Assembly (NCBI RefSeq): GCF_900112695.1
Contig: NZ_FOMT01000005.1
Coordinates: 379,957-443,956, forward strand
DNA from: Paenibacillus catalpae
Lineage (GTDB): Bacteria > Bacillota > Bacilli > Paenibacillales > Paenibacillaceae
Reading direction: 5' to 3'
Length of the DNA: 64,000 bases
Position numbers and translations under genes: made by a program. Position 1 is the stretch's first letter, and each line of letters opens with the position of its first letter. This document shows, in pieces, positions 26,078 through 34,417 of this stretch. A model generated the notes under the pieces. That model was not told the DNA's origin. It did not search any database and saw nothing but the letters and a program-made list of their open reading frames with translations.

Positions 26078-26116
26078 AAGCCTTGTATTCCCTTAAACGG
26101 GAGTACAAGGCTTTTT
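26078..26116 (+). terminator. Terminator after the DUF4062 operon (right copy of the duplicated hairpin)
   Basis: AAGCCTTGTATTCCC pairs with GGGAGTACAAGGCTT, followed by five T. It is nearly the same sequence as the hairpin after dnaD (24458-24497), so the islet is bracketed by direct repeats of about 38 bases. Confidence 0.9.
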
Positions 26117-26153
26117 CGTTTAACCGGCTTGGCCGATGAAATGGAATACTTAA

Positions 26154-27017
26154 CTACGGCTTGAATTGCTTGCGATACCTCAGAGGAGAGGTGCCTGCGT
26201 AGGCCTTGAAGCAGTTTGAAAAATATGGCGCATGCCGGAAGCCTGTCTTATCGGCAATAACCGCAATGGACCATTCGGTCTTCACAAGCAGCAGCTTGGC
26301 TTGCTCCAGCCGGTACTGATGCAAATATTCCATCGGAGAGCAGTGATAGATTTCCTTCATGCATCTGACGATATAGTTTGGATGAAAATGAAGGGCTTGA
26401 GCCAGCGCCGAGTTGGTCAGCTCCGATTGATAATGCTGCCGGATATAGGCTTCTGTCTTGCTTGCCAGCCTCATGGCTGGAGATTCCGTAGTGGATTGGT
26501 CCTGTCTTACTTCCAGCAAGCCAAGCAGCTCGATAAATAATTGATGCTCCTGCCAGTATACGCCTTTCTGCTGCTCAATGGAGTAAGCCAGCAGCTGAGT
26601 AAGATGCCGCTCAGCCAACGGAAATTCAGGCGGAGCAGCGTATTGGGGAAGCTGAATGCGATATGGGTTTTCTAAGGCCTGGCGCATGGGAAGAGGAAGC
26701 GATGCAGAATCTGCTTCATGCTGCATCCACTCTCCCTTGAAATCAAAGTGAATCCAATAAAAAGCCGTATCGCGGTCACAAGGCCTTACAGAATAGTGAT
26801 ACCGGTCCGGCAGCAGGAGCAGCGTCTCTCCGGCGTTCACCTCCCACTGCTTGTCTTCCTCTCCTATGTACAAGGTCCCTTTGATCACCCACAAGAGATC
26901 AAACAACCCGAGATTTTGCCTGTTGGGATGTTGTTCGCCGGGCGAATACTCAGTAAGGCCTATAGCGATGTAGTAGGGCATCGGAGGAAGCTTTAAGGTT
27001 ATATAAGCATCCTTCAT
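26154..27017 (-). CDS. AraC-family transcriptional regulator
   Basis: A 287-residue regulator. The N-terminal half is a cupin-like sugar-sensing domain (LFDLLWVIKGTLYIGEED, then ETLLLLPDRYHYSV). The C-terminal AraC DNA-binding domain has two helix-turn-helix units: NSALAQALHFHPNYIVRCMK and SIAVIADKTGFRHAPYFSN, ending with the typical FKAYAGTSPLRYRKQF. It is divergent from the GH127 gene across a 140-base intergenic region and probably activates it in response to arabinosides. That target is inferred from position. Confidence 0.88.
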   Translation of the reverse strand: MKDAYITLKLPPMPYYIAIGLTEYSPGEQHPNRQNLGLFDLLWVIKGTLYIGEEDKQWEVNAGETLLLLPDRYHYSVRPCDRDTAFYWIHFDFKGEWMQHEADSASLPLPMRQALENPYRIQLPQYAAPPEFPLAERHLTQLLAYSIEQQKGVYWQEHQLFIELLGLLEVRQDQSTTESPAMRLASKTEAYIRQHYQSELTNSALAQALHFHPNYIVRCMKEIYHCSPMEYLHQYRLEQAKLLLVKTEWSIAVIADKTGFRHAPYFSNCFKAYAGTSPLRYRKQFKP

Positions 27018-27157
27018 CCTGGGATTACCTCATCTTCATTAAGAGTTATATTTTATAAAAAATAAGGTCGTTTTACTTGTAGTTTCCTTGTCTTTTCGAG
27101 AATAAACTAGAAATCAGGAATAATCAAATCTTTTATATTCGATCAGGAGGAACTTAC

Positions 27158-29140
27158 ATGGCGAAGCCATTAAACGAAAAGCTGGGACGCAGCGATGTAC
27201 ATATTGAGGATGCCTTTTGGAGCAGCTTTACCGAATTGGTCAGAGAGACGGTCATTCCCTATCAATGGGATGCACTAAACGACCGGATTGCGGATGCGGA
27301 GCCCAGCTATGCCATTCGTAATTTCCGTGTCGCGGCAGGTCTTGAGGAACATCCGTATGGCGGCATGGTCTTCCAGGACAGCGACGTGGCGAAATGGCTG
27401 GAGGCCGTTGGTTATTCCTTGGCAAATCATCCGGATCCCGATCTGGAGCGCACCGCGGATGACGTGATTGATCTGATTGCGATGGCTCAGCATGAGAACG
27501 GATATTTAAATACGTATTTCACGGTCAAAGATCCGGGCAGGCAGTGGACGAACCTGTATGAGGCACATGAGCTGTACTGTGCGGGACATATGATGGAGGC
27601 GGCTGTTGCGTATTATGAAGCGACCGGAAAACGCAAGCTGCTTGATGTCATGAGCAAGTTTGCCGATCATATTGATTCGGTCTTTGGCCCGGAGGAAGGA
27701 AAGCTGAGAGGCTATGACGGCCATCAGGAGATCGAGCTTGCCTTAGTGAAGCTGCATCAGGCAACGGGAGAAGAGCGGTACTTGAGGCTGGCCCAGTTCT
27801 TTATCGATGAGCGCGGAGCTGAGCCGAATTTCCTGATTGAAGAAGGGAAAAAGCGGGATGGGTACAGTCTATGGGCTGGACGTAATCTTCCAATACCAAA
27901 GGTTGAGCAATTAGCCTATAACCAGGCGCATAAGCCTGTTCGGGAGCAAGAAGCGGCAGTTGGCCATTCCGTCCGCGCGGTTTATATGTACACGGCGATG
28001 ACTGATCTTGCGAGGTTAACCGGGGATAAACAGCTGCGGGAGGCTTGCGAGCGGTTATGGAATAACATGACCCGTAGACAAATGTATATTACCGGAGGGA
28101 TCGGTTCTACGCATCATGGCGAGGCTTTCTCCTTTGATTATGATCTGCCAAATGATACGGTCTATGCCGAGACCTGTGCTTCGATTGGCCTGATCTTCTT
28201 CGCGCAGCGGATGTTGAAGCTGGAGGCCAAGAGCGAATACGCAGATGTGCTGGAGCGTGCCTTATATAACAATGTGATAGGCAGCATGTCGCAGGACGGC
28301 AAGCATTATTTCTATGTGAATCCGCTTGAAGTATGGCCGAAGGCGTCCGAGCGCAATCCGGGCCGTCACCATGTGAAGGCGGAGCGCCAGAAGTGGTTTG
28401 GATGCTCCTGCTGTCCTCCGAATGTAGCGCGTTTGTTAAGCTCATTGAACGATTACATCTACACGGTATCCGCGGCATCAAATACGATTTATGCTCATCT
28501 GTTTATTGGCAGCGAAGGTGAGTTTGAGCTTGATGCCGGGACGGTTGAGTTGAAGCAGCAGTCGCAGCTTCCTTGGAAAGGGAATGCCCGTTTCGAGTTT
28601 ACGAAGGTCCCGGGCTCGGCGTTTGCGCTTGCTCTGCGTATTCCTTCCTGGTGCAGGGGCAATGCGGCCTTAAACATCAATGGCAAGCCTGCAGAATACA
28701 AGGTTGAGAACGGTTATGCGCTGATTAACCGCAATTGGCAGCAGGGGGATGTTATCGAATGGGAGCCGGCCGTCGAAGCTCAATTGACTGCGGCTCATCC
28801 GGAGATCCGGGCGAATGCCGGGAAAGTGGCCATCGAGCGTGGCCCACTCGTCTATTGTCTGGAGGAAGTGGATAATGACAGCCCTTTGGCAGCGGTATCG
28901 ATTGTCACGTCCTCGGAGCTGCACGCTTCCTTTGATTCGCAGCTGCTTGGAGGATCGGTAACGATTGAAGCAGAAGGACGGGTAGACGAGCAGGCTTCGT
29001 GGCAGGAGGATACTCCATACCGGCCTTATGCGCAGCAACAATCTTCAAGGTCCATTCAGCTTAAGGCAGTGCCTTATTACTTATGGGGGAATCGCCAGAA
29101 AGGCGAGATGACCGTTTGGATCCGGGTGGTAAAAGAATAA
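27158..29140 (+). CDS. GH127 beta-L-arabinofuranosidase
   Basis: A 660-residue cytosolic glycoside hydrolase related to Bifidobacterium HypBA1, with no signal peptide. The N-terminal (alpha/alpha)6 barrel carries the metal-cysteine catalytic centre: YAETCASIG (Glu and Cys) and the adjacent pair in WFGCSCCPPNVARLL. Beta-sandwich domains follow from about residue 430 (ALRIPSWCRGNAALNINGKP, AGKVAIERGPLVYCLE). An AGGAGG SD precedes the ATG. It is paired with a divergent AraC regulator. The enzyme would release L-arabinofuranose from plant hydroxyproline glycans or arabino-oligosaccharides taken up by the cell. Confidence 0.9.
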   Translation: MAKPLNEKLGRSDVHIEDAFWSSFTELVRETVIPYQWDALNDRIADAEPSYAIRNFRVAAGLEEHPYGGMVFQDSDVAKWLEAVGYSLANHPDPDLERTADDVIDLIAMAQHENGYLNTYFTVKDPGRQWTNLYEAHELYCAGHMMEAAVAYYEATGKRKLLDVMSKFADHIDSVFGPEEGKLRGYDGHQEIELALVKLHQATGEERYLRLAQFFIDERGAEPNFLIEEGKKRDGYSLWAGRNLPIPKVEQLAYNQAHKPVREQEAAVGHSVRAVYMYTAMTDLARLTGDKQLREACERLWNNMTRRQMYITGGIGSTHHGEAFSFDYDLPNDTVYAETCASIGLIFFAQRMLKLEAKSEYADVLERALYNNVIGSMSQDGKHYFYVNPLEVWPKASERNPGRHHVKAERQKWFGCSCCPPNVARLLSSLNDYIYTVSAASNTIYAHLFIGSEGEFELDAGTVELKQQSQLPWKGNARFEFTKVPGSAFALALRIPSWCRGNAALNINGKPAEYKVENGYALINRNWQQGDVIEWEPAVEAQLTAAHPEIRANAGKVAIERGPLVYCLEEVDNDSPLAAVSIVTSSELHASFDSQLLGGSVTIEAEGRVDEQASWQEDTPYRPYAQQQSSRSIQLKAVPYYLWGNRQKGEMTVWIRVVKE

Positions 29141-29153
29141 GCTGGAAAATGGG

Positions 29154-29191
29154 GGAAAGCATACGATATGTCGTGTGCTTTCCTTTTTTTT
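29154..29191 (+). terminator. Intrinsic terminator after the GH127 gene
   Basis: GGAAAGCATACGA and TCGTGTGCTTTCC form a stem with one mismatch or wobble region and a short loop, followed by eight T. Confidence 0.9.
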
Positions 29192-29257
29192 AGAAGGTAA
29201 AGAATGGATAATGATGGTATGATAAAGGGGTAATACATTTGATCAGGAGGGATTCTG

Positions 29258-30058
29258 TTGAAGAGTAATCACGAAATCGACTTTATCATTCATGGCGATG
29301 ACATGCAGTTTGTTGAAATTGAGCTGGATCCGGCAGAGACGGTCATCGCGGAAGCGGGAAGTCTCATGATGATGGATGACGGCATACATATGGAAGCTAT
29401 ATTTGGGGACGGGAGCGGGCAGCAGTCCAGCGGGTTAATGGGCAAGCTGATGAATGCGGGCAAGCGGATTCTGACCGGCGAGAGCTTGTTTATGACCGCC
29501 TTCACAAACGAAGGCTCAGGCAAGAGAAAAGCCAGCTTCGCTGCTCCCTATCCGGGAAAAATTATCCCTGTTGACCTTCATGCCGCAGGCGGCAAAATGA
29601 TCTGCCAAAAGGACGCCTTCCTCGCAGCTGCAAAAGGCGTATCGGTAGGAATAGAGTTTCAAAGGAAGATCGGAACGGGATTCTTCGGCGGCGAAGGCTT
29701 TATCATGCAAAAGCTTGAAGGCGACGGCCTTGCTTTCATGCACGCCGGCGGCACCATTATCCGTAAAGACTTGAATCCGGGAGAAAAGCTTCGTGTAGAT
29801 ACGGGCTGTCTGGTTGCTTTCACGCCAAATGTGAATTATAGCATTGAAATGGTAAAAGGGGTTAAGACCTTCCTCTTCGGCGGGGAGGGATTGTTCTTCG
29901 CAACGCTTGAAGGACCGGGTACCGTCTACATTCAATCGCTGCCGTTCAGCCGGCTCGCGAGCCGGGTATTTGCTGCGGCCCCACGCGGATTTGGCACAGG
30001 CGGCAAGGATGAGGGCAGCGCAGCGGGATCCATCTTCAATATGCTCAAAGGCGACTAG
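29258..30058 (+). CDS. AIM24/TIGR00266-family protein
   Basis: A 266-residue protein of the TIGR00266/AIM24 family, a beta-helix-like fold of unknown biochemical function that occurs in many bacteria and, as AIM24, in mitochondria. Glycine-rich family motifs are visible: VIAEAGSLMMMDDGI, FFGGEGFIMQKLEGDGLAFMHAGG and FLFGGEGLFFATLEGPG. The TTG start at 29258 is supported by AGGAGG nine bases upstream. A terminator follows 12 bases after the stop, so it is monocistronic. Confidence 0.88.
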   Translation: MKSNHEIDFIIHGDDMQFVEIELDPAETVIAEAGSLMMMDDGIHMEAIFGDGSGQQSSGLMGKLMNAGKRILTGESLFMTAFTNEGSGKRKASFAAPYPGKIIPVDLHAAGGKMICQKDAFLAAAKGVSVGIEFQRKIGTGFFGGEGFIMQKLEGDGLAFMHAGGTIIRKDLNPGEKLRVDTGCLVAFTPNVNYSIEMVKGVKTFLFGGEGLFFATLEGPGTVYIQSLPFSRLASRVFAAAPRGFGTGGKDEGSAAGSIFNMLKGD

Positions 30059-30070
30059 CTGCAAGCCAAG

Positions 30071-30099
30071 ACTCCATCCGGATGGGATGGAGTTTTTTT
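30071..30099 (+). terminator. Intrinsic terminator after the AIM24-family gene
   Basis: ACTCCATCC and GGGATGGAGT form a 9-bp stem with a four-base loop, followed by seven T. Confidence 0.9.
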
Positions 30100-30140
30100 G
30101 ACGATTGCAAAATCTGTCCTATGACATAGAGGTGATTGCG

Positions 30141-30236
30141 ATGCAAAATAATTTTAACCGAAAATGGTTAACTGGGAAGTTCGAAGAGATTCAGAAACGG
30201 ATCTTGAAAGTGCTGGAGCAGCATGGATTGATTTAA
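30141..30236 (+). CDS. Putative 31-residue small protein upstream of pyrE
   Basis: A short frame starting with ATG five bases after GAGGTGA (30129-30135), giving 31 residues that form one amphipathic, basic helix (FEEIQKRILKVLEQHG). It lies between a terminator (30071-30099) and pyrE, 141 bases before the pyrE ATG. Good SD spacing and a helix-like composition argue for translation; the small size argues for caution. It could be an independent small protein or a leader peptide. No family recognised. Confidence 0.45.
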   Translation: MQNNFNRKWLTGKFEEIQKRILKVLEQHGLI

Positions 30237-30377
30237 GCGAAATTCGACATTTTCCTTTAACTCCGTTTGTAGAAAAAACTCTCTTTAGCCGCATAGACAA
30301 TTCCAGCTGGATTTGCTAAACTGATCGACGGCGCAATTTTATGGTAACCAACTTTTTAAGGGAGAAGGGGACTGTAT

Positions 30378-30914
30378 ATGGACAAAACAGAGCTTGCAAG
30401 AGAAATTATCCAAACGTCAAGATTGACGGGGGAATTCAAGCTTCGCTCAGGTAAAAGCTCGAATCATTACTTCGATAAATACTTGTTCGAATCCAATCCC
30501 GTACTTCTAGCTGCGATTGCAGAACAGCTTGCACCCCTTGTTCCAGAAGGAACAGAAGTTTTAGCCGGACTGGAAATGGGCGGCATTCCGATCGCCACTG
30601 CACTTTCCCTCAAGACAGGCATCCCGGTTGTATTCGTACGCAAGAGAGCGAAGGAATACGGCACGAGCAAGCTGGCGGAAGGGATTGATATTACGGGCAA
30701 GAAGGTCTGTATTATCGAGGATGTCATTACGACAGGCGGTCAGGTGCTGTTGAGCGCAGCGGATTTGCTTAATCATGATGCAGAGCTGAAAGAGGTGCTG
30801 TGTGTCATCGAGAGGGAGCCGGCAGGCAGAGCCAACCTGGAAGAGGCGGAATTCGAAGTCCACTCGTTATTCAAGATGGAAGAATTACTAGCGGTTGCAG
30901 AATTAAGTCTATAG
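30378..30914 (+). CDS. pyrE: Orotate phosphoribosyltransferase (short form)
   Basis: Transfers ribose 5-phosphate from PRPP to orotate in pyrimidine synthesis. The 178-residue protein has FKLRSGKSSNHYFDKY near residue 20, the flexible-loop lysines in VRKRAKEYGTSK, and the PRPP-binding motif CIIEDVITTGGQVL near 116. It is shorter than the roughly 210-residue form of the pyr operon and stands alone here. It may therefore be a second PyrE-like enzyme or the sole copy in an unlinked position. GGGAGAAGGGG precedes the ATG. Confidence 0.88.
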   Translation: MDKTELAREIIQTSRLTGEFKLRSGKSSNHYFDKYLFESNPVLLAAIAEQLAPLVPEGTEVLAGLEMGGIPIATALSLKTGIPVVFVRKRAKEYGTSKLAEGIDITGKKVCIIEDVITTGGQVLLSAADLLNHDAELKEVLCVIEREPAGRANLEEAEFEVHSLFKMEELLAVAELSL

Positions 30915-30916
30915 AT

Positions 30917-30964
30917 AAAAAGCTGGTCCTGCTCGTGACGAACGAGGGGGACCAGCTTTTTTTT
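30917..30964. terminator. Bidirectional terminator between pyrE and mtnB
   Basis: AAAAGCTGGTCC and GGACCAGCTTTT form the outer stem and CTCGT/ACGAG extends it inward. A T run lies on the forward side and A residues at the other end, so it can serve pyrE and the convergent mtn genes. Confidence 0.9.
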
Positions 30965-30967
30965 ACC

Positions 30968-31618
30968 TTATTTTCTGCCGTTCAGCATTTCCCAGCGGTA
31001 CACATATTCGAACAGGAACTCGAACGATTCGATATGACGCTTCGCCTCGAAGGCATTTGCGCCCCAGGCGTAGATGCCGTGCTTGCGAAGAATAATGCCC
31101 GGAATCCGCTTATCGAGGCGTTCCGTAACCTCCGGTACAATACGAGGAATCTCGGCGAAGTTGGAGACGATCGGAATATCGATATGCGCCTCTTCTTCCC
31201 AGATGTTCAGACCCTTTATCAGTTCAACGCCATCGACAGGAACGGCTTTGCGCTCCCAGAACCATTCGGATATCACCGCACTGTAAACGGAATGGACGTG
31301 AAAAATAGCGCCTGCACCCGTTAAGCGGTAAATCTCGTTATGAATGAGCGTTTCGGCAGAAGGCTTCAGGCTGGTCGCTTCGCAAGCCTTGCCGTCTTTA
31401 TCTACGAACAGATAATCTTCCGGCGTATGTACCGTCTTATCCTTGCCGCTTGCCGTAATGGCGAAGTAAAATTCATCCGGCGTGTAATCGCCTACGCGAA
31501 CCGAGAGATTGCCGCTTGTACCGGCAAACCAGCCGCGGGAAGCAAATAATTCTTTGACGCTGCGCAGTTCGGCAAGCGCCTGCTGCTTTTGTTCCAGCTT
31601 AATATCGGAAAAGGCCAT
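30968..31618 (-). CDS. mtnB: Methylthioribulose-1-phosphate dehydratase
   Basis: A zinc-dependent class II aldolase-fold enzyme of the methionine salvage pathway that dehydrates 5-methylthioribulose 1-phosphate. It has 216 residues, with GTSGNLSVRVGD near the N-terminus, the metal-binding HVHSVYSAV, RKHGIYAWG and a final AKRHIESFEFLFEYVY. The ATG at 31618 follows GAAAGGACGG and starts one base after the mtnX stop; the longer frame from 31660 is rejected. Last gene of the pro-mtn operon, before a bidirectional terminator. Confidence 0.93.
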   Translation of the reverse strand: MAFSDIKLEQKQQALAELRSVKELFASRGWFAGTSGNLSVRVGDYTPDEFYFAITASGKDKTVHTPEDYLFVDKDGKACEATSLKPSAETLIHNEIYRLTGAGAIFHVHSVYSAVISEWFWERKAVPVDGVELIKGLNIWEEEAHIDIPIVSNFAEIPRIVPEVTERLDKRIPGIILRKHGIYAWGANAFEAKRHIESFEFLFEYVYRWEMLNGRK

Positions 31619-31619
31619 A

Positions 31620-32288
31620 TTAGACCGTCCTTTCTTTCTTGAGCTCATCCACGATGTCATGGAAGGTTATAAATTCGGTATGAGGAAGGCCAAGCTCCTT
31701 ACATTTATCAGTCAGATAATGGCGGGAGAAGACGACGTCTGCGAGCTTCGCGCCTTCAAAGTCGGTCACGCTGTCTCCGATAATAATTCGTTCGAATTCA
31801 GTGGCAGGGAAACGGCGCATAATGGTCGTTTTGCACATCCCGCAGTCATTCGTGCAATGCCCGTCACATGGATGCGGCCATGTAATCTCGATTTGCTTGC
31901 CGCTGAAGTCACTGCCGTTGCAGTAAATATGATCTTCCGGAATGCCGAAGCGGGCAAGGACCGGGTACACAAAGAAATCGATGCCGCCGCTTGTCACATA
32001 AAACTCGATCTGCTCGTCTTTGCAATATTGAAGGAGCTCTGCAAAGCCGTCCCTGATCTGAACATTGTTAATGCCATACTCTACAACTTCCTGCTTGATG
32101 GAAGTCGGGAGGAGGCGGAACATTTGGCCAACGCCGTCGCGAATCGAAATTTGCTGGGACAGAACAGAGTTTGCAATGTCTTCCCATCCCGGCGGGTTGA
32201 AATGTTTAATAATCGCTATGATATTATCGTTAACGGTGATGGTTCCGTCGAAATCACAGAAGATGATGCGTTTCTTAGCAGTTGTCAT
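31620..32288 (-). CDS. mtnX: 2-hydroxy-3-keto-5-methylthiopentenyl-1-phosphate phosphatase
   Basis: A HAD-family phosphatase of methionine salvage that removes phosphate from the MtnW product. Motif I is IIFCDFDGTITVNDN at the N-terminus. The conserved Ser/Thr motif is in YVTSGGIDFFVYP, and the closing acidic motif is IIGDSVTDFEGAKLAD. A cysteine-rich stretch CDGHCTNDCGMCK is family-typical. Length is 222. It overlaps mtnW by four bases and precedes mtnB by one. Confidence 0.94.
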   Translation of the reverse strand: MTTAKKRIIFCDFDGTITVNDNIIAIIKHFNPPGWEDIANSVLSQQISIRDGVGQMFRLLPTSIKQEVVEYGINNVQIRDGFAELLQYCKDEQIEFYVTSGGIDFFVYPVLARFGIPEDHIYCNGSDFSGKQIEITWPHPCDGHCTNDCGMCKTTIMRRFPATEFERIIIGDSVTDFEGAKLADVVFSRHYLTDKCKELGLPHTEFITFHDIVDELKKERTV

Positions 32289-33505
32289 TCCTTAATCCCC
32301 CATGCATCAATAGCCGCCTTAAGCGGTTCATTACCCGGCTGCGCCGCTGCTTCACGAAGCGATACGCCGTTCATTGCTGCCGTAATGGCGCTGCGGAAAG
32401 CTTTGCCGCCGGCTGCCGTACCCATTGGATGGCCGTGGATGCCGCCGCCTGCGTTCACGACTACATCTGTACCGAAATCACGCAAGATAAGCGGCACAAG
32501 ACCTGGATGAATGCCAGCAGATGGAACAGGGAAGCTTGTCCGGAGCGTATCCGAAGGCGCGAGCAGCGCTTCCTTCACCGCCAGATTTTCTTCCTTCGGC
32601 ATAACAACCGAGCCGTAAGGAGAAGGGAAGAGCACCAAATCCGCACCTGCAAGCCGCATCAGCTTACCCAGAAGAACGGAAGCACTGATGCCGTAATGCG
32701 GCGATGGATAAAAGGCGCCGGCCATCGCAGGATGAGCGGCAATCGGCACATTAATCTCAGGATCTTTGCTCAGCTCATGCAGTACATCATAGCCGTAAGA
32801 CAGGACGTTGAACAGCAGAGCGTTAGCACCGGCTGCAATCGCTTTGCGGGCCTGGCTTGCAAGCTGCGAGGTAGGCCCTGTCAAGTTAACGGCATACAGC
32901 AGATTTTGGCCTGTTTCCTGCTGGGCTTTGCGGGCTGCTTCCATGCAGACCTCAACGCGTTTCTCAAGCGGAGTAAGCGGGTTCTCGAACAGGATTTCAT
33001 CATCCTTGATCAGGTCAACGCCGCCAAGCGCCTGCTTGTAGAATTGCTCCTGCAGGTTCGGCAGATCATGACCAACTACGGATTTGAAGATACTCATCAG
33101 CAGCGGGCGGTCGTGAACGCCAAGGAGCTGGCGGACGCCTTCCAGTCCATATTTCGGGCCAGGGAAGGCGGACTGGAATTGCTCGGATACATCCAGGTCG
33201 ATCAGCTTGATTTTACCATCCATCGACAGCTTGCCGAAGATCGTAACGAGCAGGGCAGGGATGTCACGGCTGAAGTTGATGTCCGGGTAGGCGATACGGA
33301 TATCTGCATAACGTTCGCTGCCAGCCTGTTCATGCACTTCAACGGACAACACCTTCCCAAGATGCTTTTCCATCTCGGCTTTACGTGCTTCCGGAAGTTC
33401 CGTCCAGCTGCCGACCGTTAATCCAACAGCTATGGACAATGCTTTTTTATCAAAATCTGCTTTCTCGTCAAAGCAGCGGTAGGTTGCCACACACATCTGG
33501 TTCAT
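32285..33505 (-). CDS. mtnW: 2,3-diketo-5-methylthiopentyl-1-phosphate enolase (RuBisCO-like protein)
   Basis: A form IV RuBisCO homologue acting in methionine salvage, not in CO2 fixation. It has 406 residues. The active-site segment GGVDLIKDDEILFENP carries the lysine/acidic residues that bind magnesium. GPKYGLEGVRQLLGV and NAGGGIHGHPMG are also visible. The ATG at 33505 overlaps the proC stop (TAATG), so translation is coupled to the proline gene upstream. Length and motifs are normal. Confidence 0.95.
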   Translation of the reverse strand: MNQMCVATYRCFDEKADFDKKALSIAVGLTVGSWTELPEARKAEMEKHLGKVLSVEVHEQAGSERYADIRIAYPDINFSRDIPALLVTIFGKLSMDGKIKLIDLDVSEQFQSAFPGPKYGLEGVRQLLGVHDRPLLMSIFKSVVGHDLPNLQEQFYKQALGGVDLIKDDEILFENPLTPLEKRVEVCMEAARKAQQETGQNLLYAVNLTGPTSQLASQARKAIAAGANALLFNVLSYGYDVLHELSKDPEINVPIAAHPAMAGAFYPSPHYGISASVLLGKLMRLAGADLVLFPSPYGSVVMPKEENLAVKEALLAPSDTLRTSFPVPSAGIHPGLVPLILRDFGTDVVVNAGGGIHGHPMGTAAGGKAFRSAITAAMNGVSLREAAAQPGNEPLKAAIDAWGIKE

Positions 33506-34386
33506 TAGGAAAGCGTGCTCCTTTCAATATCGGCTCCGATTTCGCCCGCGCGTTCTGCGGAACGCAGCATGCCGCGAACAACAGCCTCAGTTAAGCCGCT
33601 TGTTGTCATCGATTCGATGGCCGCCTGCGTCGTTCCGTTCGGAGACGTAACCTTGCGGCGAAGCTCAGCAGGCTCTTCGCCTGTTGTCCGTACCATTTCG
33701 GCTGCACCAAGAACCGTCTGTACAATCAGCTCTTTGGCCTGGTCGGCAGGGAGTCCAAGCTTCTCTGCCGCTTCCATCATCGCTTCCATGAAGAAATAGA
33801 CATAAGCCGGTCCGCTGCCGGATACGCCAACGATAGAATCCTGAAGGGATTCCTCAACAACGGCGTTGATTCCGATTGATGCAAACATGGTCTCCGCAAG
33901 CAGACGTTGTTCTTCCGTTACAGTGTCGGAATAGCTGATGCCCGTAACGCCAAGACCTATTGTGCTGGAAGTGTTAGGCATCGTCCGCACGATTGCGGCG
34001 GATCTGCCTAATACGCGTTCCATCGAAGCGATTGATAAGCCGGCAATAACCGAGACAATCAGCTGTTTGTCGGAAATCAAATGCTTAATAGACGAGATTG
34101 CGCTGACCGCATCCTTAGGCTTCATCGCAAGGAAAATAATGTCCGCATCCTGGATGAATTGCTCATTTGTCGATCCGCTCAGTACCGTTTGAATGCCGTA
34201 GCGCTCGGTGAGCTCATTCAGCCGGTCAGCGTTCTGACGGTTCAGCATAGAGATTTGCTCCGGCTTCGTCAGCTTTTGATTAATAAGTCCGCGTACAATT
34301 GCTTCCGCCATTGAGCCCGCGCCGTAGAAGCTGATTTTTAAAGCTTTAACATTTGCGTTTGCATTTGTTTTTTCCATCGATAACAT
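33505..34386 (-). CDS. proC: Pyrroline-5-carboxylate reductase
   Basis: Reduces pyrroline-5-carboxylate to proline with NAD(P)H. The dinucleotide-binding motif is KISFYGAGSMAEAIVRGL, FLAMKPKDAVS follows, and the C-terminal signature SGSGPAYVYFFMEAM leads to TSPNGTTQAAIE. The ATG at 34386 has GGAGGG eight bases upstream; the GTG at 34395 lies inside that SD. Length is 293. It lies 31 bases after proA and overlaps mtnW, joining proline synthesis to methionine salvage in one transcript. Confidence 0.95.
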   Translation of the reverse strand: MLSMEKTNANANVKALKISFYGAGSMAEAIVRGLINQKLTKPEQISMLNRQNADRLNELTERYGIQTVLSGSTNEQFIQDADIIFLAMKPKDAVSAISSIKHLISDKQLIVSVIAGLSIASMERVLGRSAAIVRTMPNTSSTIGLGVTGISYSDTVTEEQRLLAETMFASIGINAVVEESLQDSIVGVSGSGPAYVYFFMEAMMEAAEKLGLPADQAKELIVQTVLGAAEMVRTTGEEPAELRRKVTSPNGTTQAAIESMTTSGLTEAVVRGMLRSAERAGEIGADIERSTLS

Positions 34387-34417
34387 GTTCTTCACCCTCC
34401 AACCTATTCCCTTTATC

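Noticed and set aside
31509..33421. Two long forward frames (31509-32510 and 32282-33421)
   Set aside because: Antisense to mtnX, mtnW and mtnB, which carry all expected family motifs and are tightly packed as an operon.
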